Assembly: GCA_934168355.1 (NCBI GenBank)
Contig: CAKPNI010000001.1
Location: 30,475-94,474, forward strand
Origin: an uncultured Clostridia bacterium
GTDB lineage: Bacteria > Bacillota > Clostridia > TANB77 > CAG-508
Length of the DNA stretch: 64,000 bases
Reading direction: 5' to 3'
The position numbers and the translations under genes are program-made. Below are positions 1 to 9,760 of this stretch, in pieces. Position 1 is the stretch's first letter; each line of letters starts with the position of its first letter. Under the pieces are notes generated by a model that was given only the letters and a program-made list of their open reading frames with translations, had not been told where the DNA came from and ran no database searches.

Positions 1-711
1 CAAAAAGCATTTAATTGTTCTGATTTATTAATATTTATTTCGAGAGCAGTAGAAAAAAGTTTTGATATAAAATTTAATATAAAAAATAAAAGTAGATCTA
101 TTATATATAATGGGATAGATGAAAAATTCTTTAGTCAAAAAAAATCAATAAGAAATGAAAAAAAAGAAATAAATATAACCTTTGTTGGGAGATTATCTTA
201 TGTTAAGGGTGTAGATTTATTGATTAGAGCTTTTTCAGATGTAAGAAAAGAAAATAAAAATGCGTATTTGGTAATTGTTGGAGATGGAGAAGAAAAAGAA
301 AAACTTATAAATTTGTCTACTGAATTAAATTTAAGTAATAGAATTAGATTTGTTGGACGACAATCTAATGTAATTGAATGGCTTGATTTAGCGGATATTT
401 TTGTGTACCCTTCCATTTGGGAAGAAGGTTTTGGAATATCAGTTGTGGAGGCGATGGCTAGAGGATGTATACCTATTACATTTAAAAGAGGAGGGTTACC
501 AGAAATTATAGATAACAATCAAAATGGTATTTTGGTAGATGATGTAAACGTTAAAAATTTGGTCAAAGCTATAAAACAAATTATAATGTTGGATGAATAT
601 AAAAAAAATAAAATAATAGATTATGCACAATCTACAGCGAAAAGGTTTACAATAGAAAATACAATAAGGAGTTTGGAATCTGAATATGTAAAATTACTAA
701 ATGAAAAATAG
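1..711 (+). CDS. GT4 glycosyltransferase, 5'-truncated by window edge
   Basis: The frame is open from base 1, so this is the C-terminal 236 residues of a longer protein. It reads FVGRLSYVKGVDLLIRAF, then LVIVGDGEE, FVGRQSNV and EGFGISVVEAMARG. This is the GT-B fold nucleotide-sugar half of GT4 retaining glycosyltransferases, and the E-x7-E motif lies in the last stretch. It presumably adds a sugar to a lipid-linked polysaccharide repeat at the inner membrane face. The family and operon context (GT2, Wzy, Glf and Wzx follow) support this; the sugar cannot be told. Confidence 0.9.
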   Translation, partial: QKAFNCSDLLIFISRAVEKSFDIKFNIKNKSRSIIYNGIDEKFFSQKKSIRNEKKEINITFVGRLSYVKGVDLLIRAFSDVRKENKNAYLVIVGDGEEKEKLINLSTELNLSNRIRFVGRQSNVIEWLDLADIFVYPSIWEEGFGISVVEAMARGCIPITFKRGGLPEIIDNNQNGILVDDVNVKNLVKAIKQIIMLDEYKKNKIIDYAQSTAKRFTIENTIRSLESEYVKLLNEK

Positions 712-824
712 TACTTATCGGAAATATTTTTTTAGAAAATTTCAGCAAGTACTATATAGAAAAACATGCAGGTTCAAAGTATTTATTATTGTGTTTTTTA
801 TGAATGGATTAGGAAGGAATTTTT

Positions 825-1781
825 ATGAAAAAAAATATATGTATATTAATAGTTACATTTAATAGAAAAAAAAATTTAGAAAAATTATTAGATAGCTTAA
901 TTTGTCTAAAGGAACAAATTTCTGGAATATTTATTTTTGATAATAACAGCACAGATGGCACAGCTGACATATTGAAGGAAATGAATATTATAGATTATAT
1001 AGTAAAAGATGAAGTTATAATGAAAAAAAATAATAGTATAGATTATTATTATTATAAAAATAACCAGAATGAAGGAGGCGCAAAGGGATTTCATGAAGGG
1101 TTAAGAATGATAAATTCTATGAAAGAATTTGAGTATGTGTGGGTTATGGATGATGATGTTTTACCAGAACCTGATTGCTTAGAAAATTTAATGAAATATC
1201 AAAGTGAAAATGCTATGATTACTATACCAAATAGAACAGATGAAAATTTTAACGATAAAGTTTGTATAAAAATAGATAGAAAAAATCCTTTTAAAATTTT
1301 TATGCATAAAAAAAAGATTCTTTATAATAATGAAATAAATGACAAAGATTATGTAGATGTGGTGGATATGCCGTTTGAAGGACCATTAATAAATTGCAAA
1401 TTGATTGATAAAATAGGACTGCCAGATGAAACATATTTTATTCAATTTGATGATACAGACTACGCAACGAGAGCGGTTAAATTCACTAAAATAAAATTTA
1501 TAAAGAATGCAACTTTACATAAACAAATTATTCCTACAAATGATAAAAAAAGACAAATGAATTGGAAAGACTATTATGCATATAGGAATGATATTTTGTA
1601 TTGTAGAAAATACGGCGAAAATATTTTTGTAAAATATTTAACTCCTATTTTATTATATATTAATTTAATGGGAAAAGCTATTATAAAGAGAAAAGGAAAA
1701 AACATTAAAGTTATAAGTAGAGCTTTCTATGATGGATACACTGAGAAAAAAGGAAAAACTGTAGAACCAGGAGAATTTTAA
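825..1781 (+). CDS. GT2 glycosyltransferase (GlfT2/rhamnosyltransferase-like)
   Basis: A 318-residue GT-A fold protein. The N-terminus ILIVTFNRKKNLEKLL is followed by IFDNNSTDGT, NNQNEGGAKGF and the metal-binding DDD of WVMDDDVLPEPD (about residues 103-116). These are hallmarks of the GT2 branch that contains galactofuranosyl- and rhamnosyltransferases. The start is set by a GGAAGGA site upstream of 825. A UDP-galactopyranose mutase two genes downstream makes galactofuranose a plausible donor, but that is inference. It sits in the polysaccharide operon, 1 base ahead of the polymerase gene. Confidence 0.9.
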   Translation: MKKNICILIVTFNRKKNLEKLLDSLICLKEQISGIFIFDNNSTDGTADILKEMNIIDYIVKDEVIMKKNNSIDYYYYKNNQNEGGAKGFHEGLRMINSMKEFEYVWVMDDDVLPEPDCLENLMKYQSENAMITIPNRTDENFNDKVCIKIDRKNPFKIFMHKKKILYNNEINDKDYVDVVDMPFEGPLINCKLIDKIGLPDETYFIQFDDTDYATRAVKFTKIKFIKNATLHKQIIPTNDKKRQMNWKDYYAYRNDILYCRKYGENIFVKYLTPILLYINLMGKAIIKRKGKNIKVISRAFYDGYTEKKGKTVEPGEF

Positions 1782-1782
1782 T

Positions 1783-3180
1783 ATGTTGTTAGAAAGAAAA
1801 AGAAAAAAAGATATAAACAAGATGACACTAGTGACAATTTTTGTATTAATATTAATAAGTTTCTTTTCAGAAAAAATGGAAAGTATAAAAGTAATATTGT
1901 ATGTTGCTTGCGCACTGGTTGGTTTTTTTTCCACTAGATATACATTTGTAATAATTATGTTGGCATACACAAATGCCTTCTCACTGTTTAATGGGTTAGA
2001 AATGCAAGGAGGTTTAACGGATTTTGGACTAATTGCTGGATTGGTATGTTGTGGAATGGAAACGATAAGATATATAAAAGAAAAAAAATATAAAATTTCT
2101 AAAAAGTGTATTGGCATTGTTGCATATGTTTTAAGTATTTTATTGCTATTATCTTTTAGTATTATGGTAGCGAAGCTAAGATATGATCAACCTATTATTA
2201 GGGGGATATATTCATTTAGATATATATTGGTTATTATGTATGTTTTTCCTTTTATTAGATTCTTAAAGAAGGATAGACAAGAAAAAATAGTAATTATGGA
2301 ATACCTGTCTAGAATCATTACAATTTCAATAATAATAATTATTATACAAGAATTAATAAAGGATAAAGTTGAAATATTAAAATTGTTAAGAACAGCAAGA
2401 TTAGGTAAAGATAGAATTTTGCTACATGCGGCTTCACCATTATATATAATGGTTTTTGCATATAACCTTTATAAAATATTAAAGGATAAAAAGGATGTAT
2501 TATATGGAATATTACCAATAATATTAATCTTAATAGCAGTTTTTATAATTTCACAGACCAGAATTTTTATGGCATGTATTTTGTCAGTTGCAATTTTAGA
2601 AGTATTGGTATTTAGCAAAATAAAGATAGTAAATAAAATAGCTTTGGCTATAATAGGGTTGGGTATAATTGGAATTGCCTTTGAAACTAATATAGTGAAT
2701 CAAATGTTAGGAAATTTATTTGAGGATGTGAATAAAGATGGAGATTCATATATAAGAAATGAAGGAAGAAGATATTATATGGCTCTTATTGACGATGAAT
2801 TTTTTTTTATGGGAGGAGGAATTACTAACGAAAAATATTTAGAGTCTCCAATAAATGCTGCAAGTGAATATAATTATTATTTGGTGGATATAGGAATTTA
2901 TGGCTTTTTCTTTGAGTATGGAAGTCTAGGTATAATTGCCATAGGAATTTTAACAATAGATATTTTTAGAAAAAGTTTCTATATTAAAGATAAATCAATA
3001 TCAAATTTACTAAAAATGTTTTGTGCGATGATTATTACAATGTTATATACGGTTTCACCTCTTTCCTCAAGTGTATGGATTTTGTATGTTGTAATGATTG
3101 CTTTTATAGAATCAGAAATAAATTTAAATTGTTTTGAGAAAATAGACAGGAAAGAAATAAATAGGAAACATATGTATTAA
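1783..3180 (+). CDS. Wzy-like O-antigen/capsule polymerase, multi-pass membrane protein
   Basis: This 465-residue protein is very hydrophobic, with roughly ten to twelve predicted membrane segments. It has a large hydrophilic loop around residues 310-355 (GGGITNEKYLESP), as in O-antigen ligase/polymerase (Wzy, WaaL) proteins. Family members join repeat units on the outer face of the membrane. Sequence conservation in the family is low, so the call rests on topology and on neighbours: glycosyltransferases before, glf and wzx after. The start follows the previous stop by one base, and its SD (AGGAGA) lies inside the upstream gene, so translation is probably coupled. Confidence 0.75.
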   Translation: MLLERKRKKDINKMTLVTIFVLILISFFSEKMESIKVILYVACALVGFFSTRYTFVIIMLAYTNAFSLFNGLEMQGGLTDFGLIAGLVCCGMETIRYIKEKKYKISKKCIGIVAYVLSILLLLSFSIMVAKLRYDQPIIRGIYSFRYILVIMYVFPFIRFLKKDRQEKIVIMEYLSRIITISIIIIIIQELIKDKVEILKLLRTARLGKDRILLHAASPLYIMVFAYNLYKILKDKKDVLYGILPIILILIAVFIISQTRIFMACILSVAILEVLVFSKIKIVNKIALAIIGLGIIGIAFETNIVNQMLGNLFEDVNKDGDSYIRNEGRRYYMALIDDEFFFMGGGITNEKYLESPINAASEYNYYLVDIGIYGFFFEYGSLGIIAIGILTIDIFRKSFYIKDKSISNLLKMFCAMIITMLYTVSPLSSSVWILYVVMIAFIESEINLNCFEKIDRKEINRKHMY

Positions 3181-3210
3181 TATTTATAGTAAAGTAAAGG
3201 AGAGATGGAT

Positions 3211-4314
3211 ATGAAATATGATTATTTAATTGTTGGTTCAGGCCTATTTGGTTCAGTATTTGCATATGAAGCAAATAAAAAAGGAAAAAAATGTTTAGTA
3301 ATAGATAAACGTTCACACATAGCTGGAAATATATACACAGAAAGTATAGAAGACATAAATGTTCATAAATATGGAGCACATATATTTCACACAAATAGTA
3401 AAGAAATTTGGAATTATATAAACCAATTTGCTGAGTTTAATAGATACACGAATTCTCCAATCGCAAGATATAAGGAAGAATTATACAATCTGCCATTTAA
3501 TATGAATACATTTAGCAAATTATGGAATGTGTATACACCTAAAGAGGCAATGAATAGAATTGAAAAAGAGAAAGAAGAAGCAGGAATAATAGAGCCTAAA
3601 AATTTAGAAGAACAAGCTATAAGTTTAGTAGGAAGAACAATTTATGAAAAACTAGTAAAAGGATATACAGAAAAGCAATGGGGACAAAAGGCAACTGAAT
3701 TACCAAGCTTTATAATAAAAAGATTACCTGTACGATTTACATATGACAATAATTATTTTAATGATAAATATCAAGGAATTCCTATTGGAGGATATACTCA
3801 AATAGTTAATACAATGTTAAAAGGAATAGATGTAAGATTAAATTGCGATTTTTTTGAGAATAGAGAAGAATTAGAAAAGATAGCTAATAAAATAATATTT
3901 ACAGGACCAATAGACAAATTTTACGATTATAAGTTTGGAGAACTTGAATACAGAAGCTTAAGGTTTGAAACAAAAGTTTTAAATGAATCAAATTATCAAG
4001 GAAATGCTGTGGTAAATTATACAGAATATGAAGTTCCATATACAAGAATAATAGAACATAAACATTTTGAATATGGAACACAATCTAAAACTGTAATTAC
4101 AAAAGAATATCCAGATAAGTGGACAAAAGAAAAAGAACCATATTATCCAGTAAATAATGAAAAAAATAATTCTTTATACGGAAAATATAAAGAGTATTCA
4201 AATAAAGATAAAAATATTGTATTTGGCGGAAGACTAGGACAATATAAATATTACGATATGGATAAAGTTATAGAGCAAGCACTTGAATGTGTAAAAGGAG
4301 AATTAAATGGCTAA
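3211..4314 (+). CDS. glf: UDP-galactopyranose mutase
   Basis: Converts UDP-galactopyranose to UDP-galactofuranose with reduced FAD. The N-terminal dinucleotide-binding motif YDYLIVGSGLFGSVFA is followed by VIDKRSHIAGNIYTE and the HKYGAHIFHT signature; GGYTQIVNTML and FGGRLGQYKYYDMD lie further on. The 367-residue length is normal. Two ATGs are possible (3205 and 3211). I chose 3211 because the AAGGAG site ends about 8 bases before it and only 2 before the other. Its last 8 bases overlap the flippase start. It implies galactofuranose in the surface glycan. Confidence 0.97.
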   Translation: MKYDYLIVGSGLFGSVFAYEANKKGKKCLVIDKRSHIAGNIYTESIEDINVHKYGAHIFHTNSKEIWNYINQFAEFNRYTNSPIARYKEELYNLPFNMNTFSKLWNVYTPKEAMNRIEKEKEEAGIIEPKNLEEQAISLVGRTIYEKLVKGYTEKQWGQKATELPSFIIKRLPVRFTYDNNYFNDKYQGIPIGGYTQIVNTMLKGIDVRLNCDFFENREELEKIANKIIFTGPIDKFYDYKFGELEYRSLRFETKVLNESNYQGNAVVNYTEYEVPYTRIIEHKHFEYGTQSKTVITKEYPDKWTKEKEPYYPVNNEKNNSLYGKYKEYSNKDKNIVFGGRLGQYKYYDMDKVIEQALECVKGELNG

Positions 4315-5764
4315 GAAAAGCATAGCAAAAAACTATATATATAATTTAGCGTATCAGATATTAATAATATTATTACCAATAATAACAACTCCATATTTAT
4401 CAAGAGTATTAGGTGCTGAAAATATAGGAATATATAGTTATACACTATCAATTGTAACGTATTTTATACTATTTGGATCTTTAGGCATATCAATGTATGC
4501 ACAAAGAGAAATAGCATATGTTCAAGAGAATAAGCAAAAAAGAAGTAAAATATTTTTGGAAGTGTTAATATTAAGGTTTATTACATTATCGATTTCTATG
4601 ATAATATATTATTTTGTATATGTAAATGGAACGCAATATCAGATGTATTACAGAATACTATTAATCGAAATTATAGCAACAGGTTTGGATATATCGTGGT
4701 ATTTTCAAGGAATGGAAGATTTCAGAAAAACAGTATTTAGAAATACATTGGTGAAACTTGTAAGTATCGCTTTGATTTTTTTATTAGTTAAAAAACAAGA
4801 AGATTTAGCAAAATATTTTATAATTTATGTTATATCTAATTTTATAGGAAATTTATCCTTGTGGTTATATATACCTAGATCTTTAGACAGAATAAGAGTT
4901 AAAGAACTACAGCCATTAAAACATTTTAAGGCAACAATTGGTTTATTTATACCACAAATAGCCATACAGATATATACATTACTAGATAAAGTTATGATTG
5001 GAGTAATAATTAATGATAAATCTGAAGTGGGCTATTATGACCAAGCACAAAAAATTATAAAAATATTATTAACAATTGTAACATCCTTAGGAACGGTAAT
5101 GATACCAAGAATGGCAAACACATTTGCAAATGGGGATATGAAACAAATAAAAGAATATATGAAGAAATCTTTTAGATTTGTATATATTATTTCAATACCA
5201 ATGATATTTGGAATTATTGCAGTTTCAGATAAATTTGTACCTGTATTTTTTGGGGATGGATATGAAAAAGTTTCGATCATTATGAAAGTTATAAGCCCAA
5301 TATTATTAATAATAGGGTTAAGCAATGTAATAGGTTCGCAATATTTATTACCAACCAAAAGACAAAAAGAATTTACAATATCAGTTACGTGTGGTGCAAT
5401 TACTAACTTTATAGTCAATTCTATAGTTATAAGGAAGCTGGGAGCAGTTGGGGCTTCTGTAGGTACCGTAATAGCGGAAAGCATTGTTACAGCAATACAG
5501 ATTTATTTTGTAAGAAAAGACATAAATTTAAAAGAATGTATAAATATATCAAAAAAATATATTATAGTTGGATTGACTATGTTTATAGTAGTTACATTTA
5601 TAGGAATATTTATAAAAAATAATTTTGTTTCTATAGTTGTACAAGGATTGGTTGGTACATGTATATATATAATTGGTTTATACATTACAAAAGATGAATT
5701 TTTTATAAATTTATTACAAAATGTAAAAAATAAAATAAAAAATAAAAATGTTACAGAAATTTAA
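4307..5764 (+). CDS. Wzx-type polysaccharide flippase (MOP superfamily)
   Basis: A 485-residue, roughly 14-segment membrane protein. Its N-terminal signature (YNLAYQILIILLPIITTPYL, then SRVLGAENIGIYSY) is typical of polysaccharide transport proteins that flip undecaprenyl-linked repeat units across the membrane. It overlaps glf by 8 bases and starts after AAAGGAGAATTAA, so the two are probably translated together. It is the last gene of the operon; its stop codon lies inside a bidirectional terminator hairpin. Confidence 0.93.
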   Translation: MAKKSIAKNYIYNLAYQILIILLPIITTPYLSRVLGAENIGIYSYTLSIVTYFILFGSLGISMYAQREIAYVQENKQKRSKIFLEVLILRFITLSISMIIYYFVYVNGTQYQMYYRILLIEIIATGLDISWYFQGMEDFRKTVFRNTLVKLVSIALIFLLVKKQEDLAKYFIIYVISNFIGNLSLWLYIPRSLDRIRVKELQPLKHFKATIGLFIPQIAIQIYTLLDKVMIGVIINDKSEVGYYDQAQKIIKILLTIVTSLGTVMIPRMANTFANGDMKQIKEYMKKSFRFVYIISIPMIFGIIAVSDKFVPVFFGDGYEKVSIIMKVISPILLIIGLSNVIGSQYLLPTKRQKEFTISVTCGAITNFIVNSIVIRKLGAVGASVGTVIAESIVTAIQIYFVRKDINLKECINISKKYIIVGLTMFIVVTFIGIFIKNNFVSIVVQGLVGTCIYIIGLYITKDEFFINLLQNVKNKIKNKNVTEI

Positions 5765-5782
5765 CTTTTCTGTAACATTTTT
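5744..5782. terminator. Bidirectional terminator at end of polysaccharide operon
   Basis: Two 16-base arms (AAAAATGTTACAGAAA and its complement) flank a short loop and give A-rich and T-rich flanks on both strands. The left arm lies within the last codons of the wzx-like gene. Confidence 0.85.
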
Positions 5783-5792
5783 GATATAGACA

Positions 5793-5821
5793 TTTACAAA
5801 AAGAAAAGGTTGTAATATACT
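5793..5821 (+). promoter_or_regulatory. Sigma-A type promoter for the dockerin protein
   Basis: TTTACA, 17-base spacer, TATACT. It lies immediately after the upstream terminator and about 28 bases before the ATG at 5850. Confidence 0.7.
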
Positions 5822-5849
5822 ATAAGCATAAAATATAAGAGAGGAAAAT

Positions 5850-8800
5850 ATGAATAAAAAAGTCGAAAGATATGAGAAAAAGGCAAAAAAATTAATAAAT
5901 ACAATAAAACTGATTGGTATTTGCACTTTTGTGCTTGGGATAGTTATATCAATTTCGCAGTATATAGTAAACAATTTGGATAGCAAATTTGAAAAAAACG
6001 AAGGAAGCGAAACAATTAAACAAGAAGAATTTAATGAATCAGGAACAGGAACGACGTATTATATTTCTAGAGATGGAACCTCGAGTGATGGAACTAATAT
6101 TAATGATCCAATGTCTTTAAGTGAAGCAAATAAAAAAAATTTTGAAGGTAATGATAGAGTGCTATTTAAGAGCGGAGATATATTTTATGGAATAATAAGT
6201 TTTTCTGTGAATAAAAGTGACAACTCATTATTTTATATTGGAAGCTATGGTGATGGTGAAAAACCTATTATAAGTGGGGCTAATATATTAAAAAATAGAG
6301 ATTGTTGGGAATATAAAGATGGATTATACCAAATAGACTTATCGAAGAATGGAAATTTTTATGGTATAGGAAATTTTGGGAATATAACATATAATATTGG
6401 TTTTTTAGAGAGTGAAAATGGAACGATATATGGCGCTAGAAAAAAAAGCAAAGACTTATTAATAGATGAGTATGACTTTTATTGTGAAGATAGTAAATTG
6501 TATATAAAATGTAATCAGAATCCAACAGATAAATTGGGACAAATTAAATTGGCTAGTAGAATAGATTTGGTTAGATTATCATCTAATACTTTAATAGAAA
6601 ATATAGATGTTCAATGTACGGGTGCACACGGAATTGTAAAAAAGAATAGTGAGGTGATTTCTAATGTCATTGTTAGAAACTGTATAATACAAAATATAGG
6701 CGGAAGTGTACAAATAGCAAGTTCTTTTACAAGATATGGAAATGGATTAGAGTTTTGGGATAATGCAGAAAATACTCTTGTAGAAAAATGTATTTTTAAA
6801 AATATATATGATGCGGGATATACTATGCAGGGAAATGGAAATAATAGTGGATTTGAAAATAATGTGTGTAGAGATAATATCTTTATAAACTGTACATATA
6901 CATACGAAACATTCTGTAGAGATCAACAGTATACTTACAAGGGGATTTTTTTAAGGTTTCAAAAATTCTTAAATAATCTTTCGATAAACCAAGGAAGAGG
7001 ATGGGGATATGACGTAAGAGTTGATAAAGAAAAATCGGGTGAAATGGTGTTATGGGCAATTCCTGTTAACGATACGGACATAGAAATAAGTAATAATATA
7101 TTTTATAACTCAAGAAGGATAAAATACAAGACTACATATACAAAAATCACAGATAGTGAGTATAAAAAATGTATATTATCCGATAATAATAAGTTATATT
7201 TGAGCAATGATACAAAATTACTAAATGATGACGGAGATTATTACAATAGAGAATGCTTTAACAAATTGAAATTTGAAGTAAATTCGGATTGGAATATTTT
7301 GAATGAAGCAGAAATGGATAATATTGAAAACAAAAATGTTTTTAAATCAAATAACTATGAATTTATAAAAAAATACTATGAACTATTCGAAGATGCAGAA
7401 TATAATAAAAAGATAGAATTAGGAGATACAACCGCAAATATATATACAAAAAATGAACAAAAAATAGCATTAGTATATAACAATTCTAAAAAAAGTTACA
7501 TACCTTACACAAATTACAAAGCAACTGACATATATGGCAACGAAATAGAAAACAATGGAACATTAGAAATATCTCAGGAGCCAATATTAATATATAATTT
7601 AAAAGAGGACGAATTATATAATAATATTTACAAAAATATAGAAGAAAAAAGTGACTATTTTATTGAAAAATATAAAACAAAATTGGATTCTAAAAATTTA
7701 GAGGAAATTAGAAAAAAGACAGAACAAATAAAAGAAGAATCAAAGAAAATACTAGAACTAAAAGAACCTGTAACAAATCAATATACTATTAATTTAATAG
7801 AAAAAATTTATCAAAATGGCGAAAGTATAACAAATGTATATAAAGAAAACAATAATTTGATAAATAATGAAGAAGTTGTACAAATGCTTTCTGATATATT
7901 AGATATTAGTGTTCAAGCTGAGAAGTTATTAAGTACATCTAAAGGCGAAGTAATTAATTATAATAAAAAAACAGATATTGAAAAAAATATAAAAGAATTT
8001 GAGAAGATAGGACAATTTTATAATGAAACCGAAGCAAGTTCAATTTATAAATTAGAAAATGAAGGAAAGGAATATTATAAAAAAATTACACCAGATGTTT
8101 CTAATGAAAATGATTTTAATAATATAAAAGCATATTATGAAACATTATGGGCATATCAATTAATGAAACAATATGATATCGAATACATCAAAAACAACCC
8201 AGTAACAATCGACTACTCAGAAACAAACCCAACAAACCAAAACGTAACAGCAACACTAAGAACAAATGCACAAATAACAATAAACAACAACTCAAACAGC
8301 AAAGCCTACACCTTCACACAAAACGGAACCTTCACCTTCGACTACACAATAAAAGGACAAACATTCCAACAAACAGCAACAGTAAACAACATAGACAAAA
8401 CAGCACCAACAATAGAAGGAGTAGAAAACAATAGACTATACTTATCAGAAGTAACACCAAAGGCAAGTGATACAAATCTAAAAGAAGTACTATTATACAA
8501 AGACAACAATCAAGTGCAAAACTATCAACAAAATACCAAAATCACAGAAGATGGGCATTACAAACTAGTTGCCAAAGATTCAGCAGAAAATCAAACATCA
8601 GTAGAATTTGACATCTCAAGAAATCCTGCAATAATAGATTACTCGGAAGTAAATCTAACAAATCAAGATGTAGTAGCAACAGTAAATTCAAATTTTGATG
8701 TAAACGTAAAAAATAATTCAAATCAAAAATCGTATACATTTAAGGAAAATGGAGAATTTACATTTGAATTAAACATAAAAGGTGCGGAATTACAGCTAAC

Positions 8801-9443
8801 AGCAAAGGTTGACAATATAGATAAAACACCTCCAACTATTACAGATGTGGAAGATGGAAAACAATATATAGAAAAAGTAACACCTAAAATATCTGATGAT
8901 AACCTAAATGAGGTTAAACTATATTTCGATTCAGAAGAAGTACAAGGATATACACTAAATTCAGAAATAACAGGAGAAGGATTCTACAAATTAGTTGCGA
9001 AAGACTTAGCTGGAAACGAAACATCAGTTGAATTTACAATAATTGAAAATCCAGATGAGAAATATCAAATAAAAGATGGAAATATATTAAATATTAAAAA
9101 CAATACTAATCAAGATACCTTCAGAAAGAAATTAAAAATGTCTGGAGAATATAGTATTTACAGAAATAATACTTTAATTTCAGATAATGATAAAATTGCA
9201 ACAGGAGATAAATTAAGAAAATCTACTGGTGAGGAGTATACATTAATTGTTAGTGGTGACATTAATAATGATGGTGATGTAAATATTAAAGATATAGTTA
9301 TGCTTAGAAAGTATTTACTTGAAAGAAATAACTTAGATGAAAATAGCTTACTTGCTGCCGATTGTAATTTAGATGGTAAAGATATTAGTATTAAGGATTT
9401 AATTAGAATGAGGCTTATAGCCTTAGAAAGAGATGTAAACTAG
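5850..9443 (+). CDS. Membrane-tethered beta-helix protein with Ig-like repeats and C-terminal dockerin
   Basis: A 1197-residue surface protein. A single N-terminal membrane anchor (about residues 17-42, after a lysine-rich cytoplasmic tip) has no clear cleavage site. Residues about 65-420 look like a right-handed parallel beta-helix (TYYISRDGTSSDGTN start, repeated NNIF/ENNV turns), the fold of polysaccharide lyases and epimerases. A charged helical linker covers about 590-770. Two related Ig-like repeats (about 782-924 and 925-1067) each contain VxNIDKTxPTI and FYKLVAKD-type motifs. Residues 1135-1197 form a dockerin with two calcium-loop repeats (GDINNDGDVNIKDIV; ADCNLDGKDISIKDLI). Catalytic activity is not proven. 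The dockerin suggests docking to a cohesin such as the one encoded at 11120. Confidence 0.85.
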   Translation: MNKKVERYEKKAKKLINTIKLIGICTFVLGIVISISQYIVNNLDSKFEKNEGSETIKQEEFNESGTGTTYYISRDGTSSDGTNINDPMSLSEANKKNFEGNDRVLFKSGDIFYGIISFSVNKSDNSLFYIGSYGDGEKPIISGANILKNRDCWEYKDGLYQIDLSKNGNFYGIGNFGNITYNIGFLESENGTIYGARKKSKDLLIDEYDFYCEDSKLYIKCNQNPTDKLGQIKLASRIDLVRLSSNTLIENIDVQCTGAHGIVKKNSEVISNVIVRNCIIQNIGGSVQIASSFTRYGNGLEFWDNAENTLVEKCIFKNIYDAGYTMQGNGNNSGFENNVCRDNIFINCTYTYETFCRDQQYTYKGIFLRFQKFLNNLSINQGRGWGYDVRVDKEKSGEMVLWAIPVNDTDIEISNNIFYNSRRIKYKTTYTKITDSEYKKCILSDNNKLYLSNDTKLLNDDGDYYNRECFNKLKFEVNSDWNILNEAEMDNIENKNVFKSNNYEFIKKYYELFEDAEYNKKIELGDTTANIYTKNEQKIALVYNNSKKSYIPYTNYKATDIYGNEIENNGTLEISQEPILIYNLKEDELYNNIYKNIEEKSDYFIEKYKTKLDSKNLEEIRKKTEQIKEESKKILELKEPVTNQYTINLIEKIYQNGESITNVYKENNNLINNEEVVQMLSDILDISVQAEKLLSTSKGEVINYNKKTDIEKNIKEFEKIGQFYNETEASSIYKLENEGKEYYKKITPDVSNENDFNNIKAYYETLWAYQLMKQYDIEYIKNNPVTIDYSETNPTNQNVTATLRTNAQITINNNSNSKAYTFTQNGTFTFDYTIKGQTFQQTATVNNIDKTAPTIEGVENNRLYLSEVTPKASDTNLKEVLLYKDNNQVQNYQQNTKITEDGHYKLVAKDSAENQTSVEFDISRNPAIIDYSEVNLTNQDVVATVNSNFDVNVKNNSNQKSYTFKENGEFTFELNIKGAELQLTAKVDNIDKTPPTITDVEDGKQYIEKVTPKISDDNLNEVKLYFDSEEVQGYTLNSEITGEGFYKLVAKDLAGNETSVEFTIIENPDEKYQIKDGNILNIKNNTNQDTFRKKLKMSGEYSIYRNNTLISDNDKIATGDKLRKSTGEEYTLIVSGDINNDGDVNIKDIVMLRKYLLERNNLDENSLLAADCNLDGKDISIKDLIRMRLIALERDVN

Positions 9444-9490
9444 AAGAGTTTGCATCTTTTCATAGCAGAGTAGATTTAAGCTCTGCTTTT
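9431..9490 (+). terminator. Tandem terminator hairpins after the dockerin gene
   Basis: The first hairpin pairs AGATGTAAAC with GTTTGCATCT (9431-9457) and is followed by TTTC. The second pairs AGCAGAG with CTCTGCT (9464-9487) and is followed by TTTT. Confidence 0.75.
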
Positions 9491-9678
9491 ATATTATCTA
9501 AAATAATATAAATAGTAAATATCAAATAATCATTAAATTAAAAATAAATTATTAATATTATAAAAAATGAATATAATGATATTATAAGTTTTTATAAATA
9601 TGATATAGGTGCGTATAAAATAATTTGTTAAATATTTTTTATAGCATAAAGTACGATACAAAAAAGCCAAATAAATAA

Positions 9679-9734
9679 AAAGTTTTTGTAGCACAATACA
9701 AAAACTTTACTTTTGCACTGAAATGATGTATAAT
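9679..9734 (+). promoter_or_regulatory. Hairpin and promoter in the 9444-9760 gap, ahead of the AAA ATPase
   Basis: The gene-free stretch 9444-9760 holds the tandem terminators, an AT-rich spacer and a perfect 12-bp inverted repeat (9679-9690 with 9697-9708). A promoter follows: TTTACT (9706), 17 bases, TATAAT (9729). The inverted repeat overlaps the -35 box and could be an operator or a further terminator; the sequence alone does not decide. Confidence 0.6.
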
Positions 9735-9760
9735 TTAAATAGAAAAAGGAGGTACTTTTT

